From Candidatus Methanomethylophilaceae archaeon (lineage in GTDB: Archaea > Thermoplasmatota > Thermoplasmata > Methanomassiliicoccales > Methanomethylophilaceae): a DNA stretch of 6,169 nucleotides. Position numbers and translations under genes: made by a program. Where the stretch lies: positions 1-6,169 of the forward strand of contig JAFZXW010000040.1 of NCBI GenBank assembly GCA_017616575.1, read 5' to 3'. How positions within the stretch are numbered: position 1 is the first letter of the stretch; each line of letters starts with the position of its first letter. The notes below the pieces were generated by a model. That model saw only the letters and a list, made by a program, of their open reading frames with translations, did not search any database and was not told the origin of the DNA. Positions 4,463-6,169 of this stretch are shown piece after piece.

Positions 4463-5485
4463 CGCGGGAGGTCGGCGAACTTCCCGGTACCTCGCCAAGG
4501 CCAGCAGGTTTTCGTTCGGAGTGTAAGGCGGGACCCCGCATTCCGGGGCGATTATGGAATATCCCGCGTCGGAGCTCCTCCAGGCGTCCCTGATTATGGC
4601 GTCCGGGGTCTTCAGCATCAGGTGGGCGACCGGGGGGATACCGCCGATCAGGCTGACCTTGCCGCACGTCTTCTCAATGACCGTCTCGTAGTCTTGGAAC
4701 GACTCCACCGACAGCCCGTCTTCGCCTAGCGACGCCAGGTCCTCCATGACCTCGAATGTTCTCCCGCAGCAATGGACTGTAGAGAACGAGTCTCTGACGC
4801 TTCCGATTATCTTTGACGCCGAGTCCTCGGTGAGCAGGTGGAACATCTCCGGGGGCATGATGTCCGTGGAGGCCCCGACGATTATCTGGACGTCGTCCGC
4901 GACCTCTGAAAGGGCTCCGGCGTAGGCCTTCATGCAAGGGACCAGGGCGTCCACCCAGCATTTGCATCTGCCGGGATCCATGAGGGATCCCATCAGGAAC
5001 GACTCCATGCCGACCATCTGGCTTGCGGCGAACAGGGCGTCCTCCATCCCGGCAATGAGGAAAAGGTCCTCCCTGCGGGACCTTATGATCCTGGCGGCGT
5101 CCTGGATGACCGGGCATCTCCCGCCTTCCAGGAACTCCTCCGGGGAGATGATGTCAGGGACTTCCGGGATTGTTATGTCCCCGGTCCTCCACGGGGATCC
5201 GGTCACGGCAGGCTGGCTGTCCTTCCTGCCCTTGTCGATCGTGCATCCGACGATCTCAGAGGCGATGTTTATGTCGAAGGGGACCCTCGCGCTGGCGAAC
5301 CCGAAAAGCTCCGCCGGCTGCATCGCGAGCTCGGCCATTTTCTCGGCGTCGAAGTTGGCTTCCGGCCAGCACGCGCCGCAGGCGTCCATCTGCGATACGG
5401 TGCCTGACTGGGTGAAGATCGCCGGAGGGGCTGCCCCGGTTCTTTGGCCTCCGAGGGCGTCGGCGATCTCGTCTTTCGTGTTCAT
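4376..5485 (-). CDS. mtaA: MtaA/CmuA-family methylcobamide:coenzyme M methyltransferase
   Basis: A 369-residue protein of the uroporphyrinogen decarboxylase-like fold that moves a methyl group from a methylated corrinoid protein to coenzyme M, giving methyl-CoM. Family landmarks are CWPEANFDAEKMAELA (39-54), GASTDIMPPEMFH (204-216), the zinc motif H238-x-C240 in VHCCGRT, GGIPPVAHLMLKTPDAI (281-297) and the third zinc ligand Cys316 in APECGVPPYTPNENLLAL. The zinc activates the CoM thiol. Whether it serves methanol (MtaA), methylamines (MtbA) or another substrate cannot be read, and no methyltransferase or corrinoid partner is in the window, so the symbol names the family. Family homology ends near residue 336. 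The next 33 residues are unrelated, and the last 28 are encoded antisense to nikR, where the first stop (TGA, 4378-4376) opposes a nikR TCA codon. A TATA box 27 nt from the ATG implies a leaderless message. Confidence 0.9.
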   Translation of the reverse strand: MNTKDEIADALGGQRTGAAPPAIFTQSGTVSQMDACGACWPEANFDAEKMAELAMQPAELFGFASARVPFDINIASEIVGCTIDKGRKDSQPAVTGSPWRTGDITIPEVPDIISPEEFLEGGRCPVIQDAARIIRSRREDLFLIAGMEDALFAASQMVGMESFLMGSLMDPGRCKCWVDALVPCMKAYAGALSEVADDVQIIVGASTDIMPPEMFHLLTEDSASKIIGSVRDSFSTVHCCGRTFEVMEDLASLGEDGLSVESFQDYETVIEKTCGKVSLIGGIPPVAHLMLKTPDAIIRDAWRSSDAGYSIIAPECGVPPYTPNENLLALARYREVRRPPASTAHELHVIRLPLGFDVLQHCGEVRPVA

Positions 5486-5507
5486 GCATGAAGCACGATG
5501 CGGAGAC

Positions 5508-5516
5508 GTTATATCG
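5508..5516 (-). promoter_or_regulatory. TATA box for the methyltransferase gene
   Basis: The minus strand reads CGATATAAC, centred about 27 nt before the ATG at 5485. It implies a leaderless transcript, and no Shine-Dalgarno is present before the ATG. Confidence 0.6.
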
Positions 5517-5670
5517 GTTTGTAGTCTTTCGTCGCATGTCTTGGCGGGAGGGGCGGGTCGCCGCCGACGAGGAAATCGGAAGAGGCATCCTTCAGGGCGT
5601 CTGTCTGATTCATGGCCGACGTTCCTGCTGGGGGCGAACTCCAGACTATTGTTCGGGAGCCGTCGTGATA

Positions 5671-5684
5671 TCTTTTATTTATTA
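5671..5684 (+). promoter_or_regulatory. TATA region upstream of the last gene
   Basis: TCTTTTATTTATTA is the most AT-rich stretch in the 233-nt gap. A start about 26 nt downstream would be near 5704, giving a leader of about 15 nt before the ATG at 5719. The rest of the gap (5520-5660) shows no recognised RNA fold or gene. Confidence 0.5.
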
Positions 5685-5692
5685 GTAAGCGT

Positions 5693-5722
5693 ATGGAGGT
5701 TCCACAGAAGGGAATCTCATGA
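5693..5722 (+). CDS. Possible 9-codon upstream ORF
   Basis: The frame MEVPQKGIS runs from the ATG at 5693 and stops at a TGA that overlaps the next start as ATGA (5719-5722). A GGAGGT motif lies inside it. If the mRNA began upstream of 5693 this could couple translation to the following gene; the better TATA placement puts the start downstream of its ATG. Weak; chance is quite possible. Confidence 0.15.
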   Translation: MEVPQKGIS

Positions 5723-6169
5723 GTAACGGCTCACAAGGGGATGCAGGTGGCCGCTTCAAGGAGAAAATTTCGAACTTGTTAGGCGGCAGGCGCGTCGCCG
5801 GCAACGGCATTCTGACAGGGGTCATGAGGATAGGGAGCGGTAAGTCAAGCTTTCCTCCTCGCGAGTTGGACACTGCGGAATTCGAGATTGTCGGTACTAA
5901 CGACGCTGAGGTATTCGTATCGAAGGATACAGGGAATTTCGAACCTATTTTTTACAAAAATAAGTGCGAGCCCCCACGTGACGAGGGGTATTCCAAGGTA
6001 AAGTCGTCCAAGAGCGGCACTGGGGACGCGTCCAAGAAAGTGGTTGGCAAGACCTTGGTCCAAGACGACGTAGATGGCAAGGGCGTTCTCGGAGGTCTCG
6101 TTTCAGGGGCCGCCAGTCTGTCCAGTGGCGTCTCCATCCGCAAAGAGGATATCATTTCCGACGCTCCGA
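5719..6169 (+). CDS. Unrecognised protein, N-terminal 150 residues (runs off right edge)
   Basis: An open frame from ATG 5719 to the window end with no stop. The protein is hydrophilic, rich in Gly, Ser, Lys and Asp. Residues 20-40 run LLGGRRVAGNGILTG, residues 51-80 suggest beta strands (AEFEIVGTNDAEVFVSKD) and residues 121-137 are a small-residue stretch (KGVLGGLVSGAASLSSG). There is no signal peptide, no clear membrane segment and no domain I recognise. The RIGSGKS near residue 40 lacks the first glycine of a Walker A motif. Codon choice is less GC-biased than in the neighbours (TTA, GGT, ACT, AAA, ATT used freely), which suggests recent transfer or weak selection. A TATA region lies about 40 nt upstream. 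The start is the first ATG of the frame below that box; a weak GAAGGGA precedes it. Function unknown. Confidence 0.6.
   Translation, partial: MSNGSQGDAGGRFKEKISNLLGGRRVAGNGILTGVMRIGSGKSSFPPRELDTAEFEIVGTNDAEVFVSKDTGNFEPIFYKNKCEPPRDEGYSKVKSSKSGTGDASKKVVGKTLVQDDVDGKGVLGGLVSGAASLSSGVSIRKEDIISDAP

Noticed and set aside
5509..5613. 34-codon minus-strand frame (MNQTDALKDASSDF...) upstream of the methyltransferase gene
   Set aside because: Plausible composition, but the ATG has only a weak AGGA before it, its TAA falls in the methyltransferase TATA box, and the frame is open further upstream by chance. Kept as a weak candidate only.
5488..5685. 65-codon plus-strand frame in the gap after the methyltransferase gene
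   Set aside because: No promoter at the right distance, no Shine-Dalgarno, no recognisable motif, and it covers the methyltransferase TATA box.
5818..5848. Walker A-like GSGKS in the unknown protein
   Set aside because: The first glycine of G-x4-GK-S/T is missing (Met at that place), and no Walker B or other NTPase motif is seen in the visible part.
5845..6155. Minus-strand frames opposite the unknown gene
   Set aside because: Short, Pro/Ser-rich, without promoter or ribosome site, and the plus-strand frame is longer and preceded by a TATA box.
1..6169. Search for CRISPR arrays, insertion sequences, rRNA or attachment sites
   Set aside because: No spaced direct repeats, transposase motifs or rRNA segments were found by eye. 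No duplicated tRNA 3' ends that would mark integration at tRNA-Ser or tRNA-Glu were seen.

Overview
The window reads as a GC-rich piece of an archaeal methanogen genome. The best guess is the Methanomassiliicoccales/Methanomethylophilaceae (methyl-reducing, Thermoplasmata-related). Evidence: an MtaA/CmuA-type methylcobamide:coenzyme M methyltransferase; an HdrD-like protein with two [4Fe-4S] motifs and two cysteine-rich CCG-type domains; a NikR-type nickel regulator; archaeal TATA boxes about 26 nt upstream of most start codons; and TGA as the stop codon of all six genes whose own stop is clear. The order-level assignment is inference; the archaeal assignment is much firmer.

Layout from left to right. 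1-738 (minus): an ACT-domain regulator followed without a gap by the N-terminal end of homoserine dehydrogenase, a two-gene amino-acid operon running off the left edge. 810-893 (minus): tRNA-Ser(GGA). 943-1701 (minus): a nitrilase-superfamily amidohydrolase, divergent from nadE (1786-2571, plus); the two share a short intergenic region with one palindromic TATA box. 2572-2811 (minus): a small heavy-metal-associated (HMA) domain protein, convergent with nadE and lacking a stop codon of its own. 2875-2947 (minus): tRNA-Glu(CUC). 2988-3980 (minus): HdrD-like iron-sulfur oxidoreductase. 4079-4462 (plus): NikR-like regulator, divergent from the HdrD-like gene, with two perfect palindromes in its promoter. 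4376-5485 (minus): the methyltransferase, whose 3' end overlaps nikR by 87 nt. 5486-5718: a 233-nt gap with two promoters. 5719-6169 (plus): the start of an unrecognised gene of different codon character, running off the right edge.

How the genes may fit together. The MtaA-like enzyme makes methyl-CoM, and an HdrD-type enzyme would recycle the CoM-S-S-CoB heterodisulfide made by the nickel enzyme methyl-CoM reductase. A nickel-sensing regulator between these two genes is therefore suggestive, but the sequence only shows adjacency. NadE makes NAD; the amidase beside it may or may not supply ammonia. No IS element, CRISPR array or rRNA was seen. The most unusual points are the mirrored-register 3' overlaps of convergent genes (HMA/nadE and mtaA/nikR), the leaderless promoter geometry, and the palindromes before nikR.
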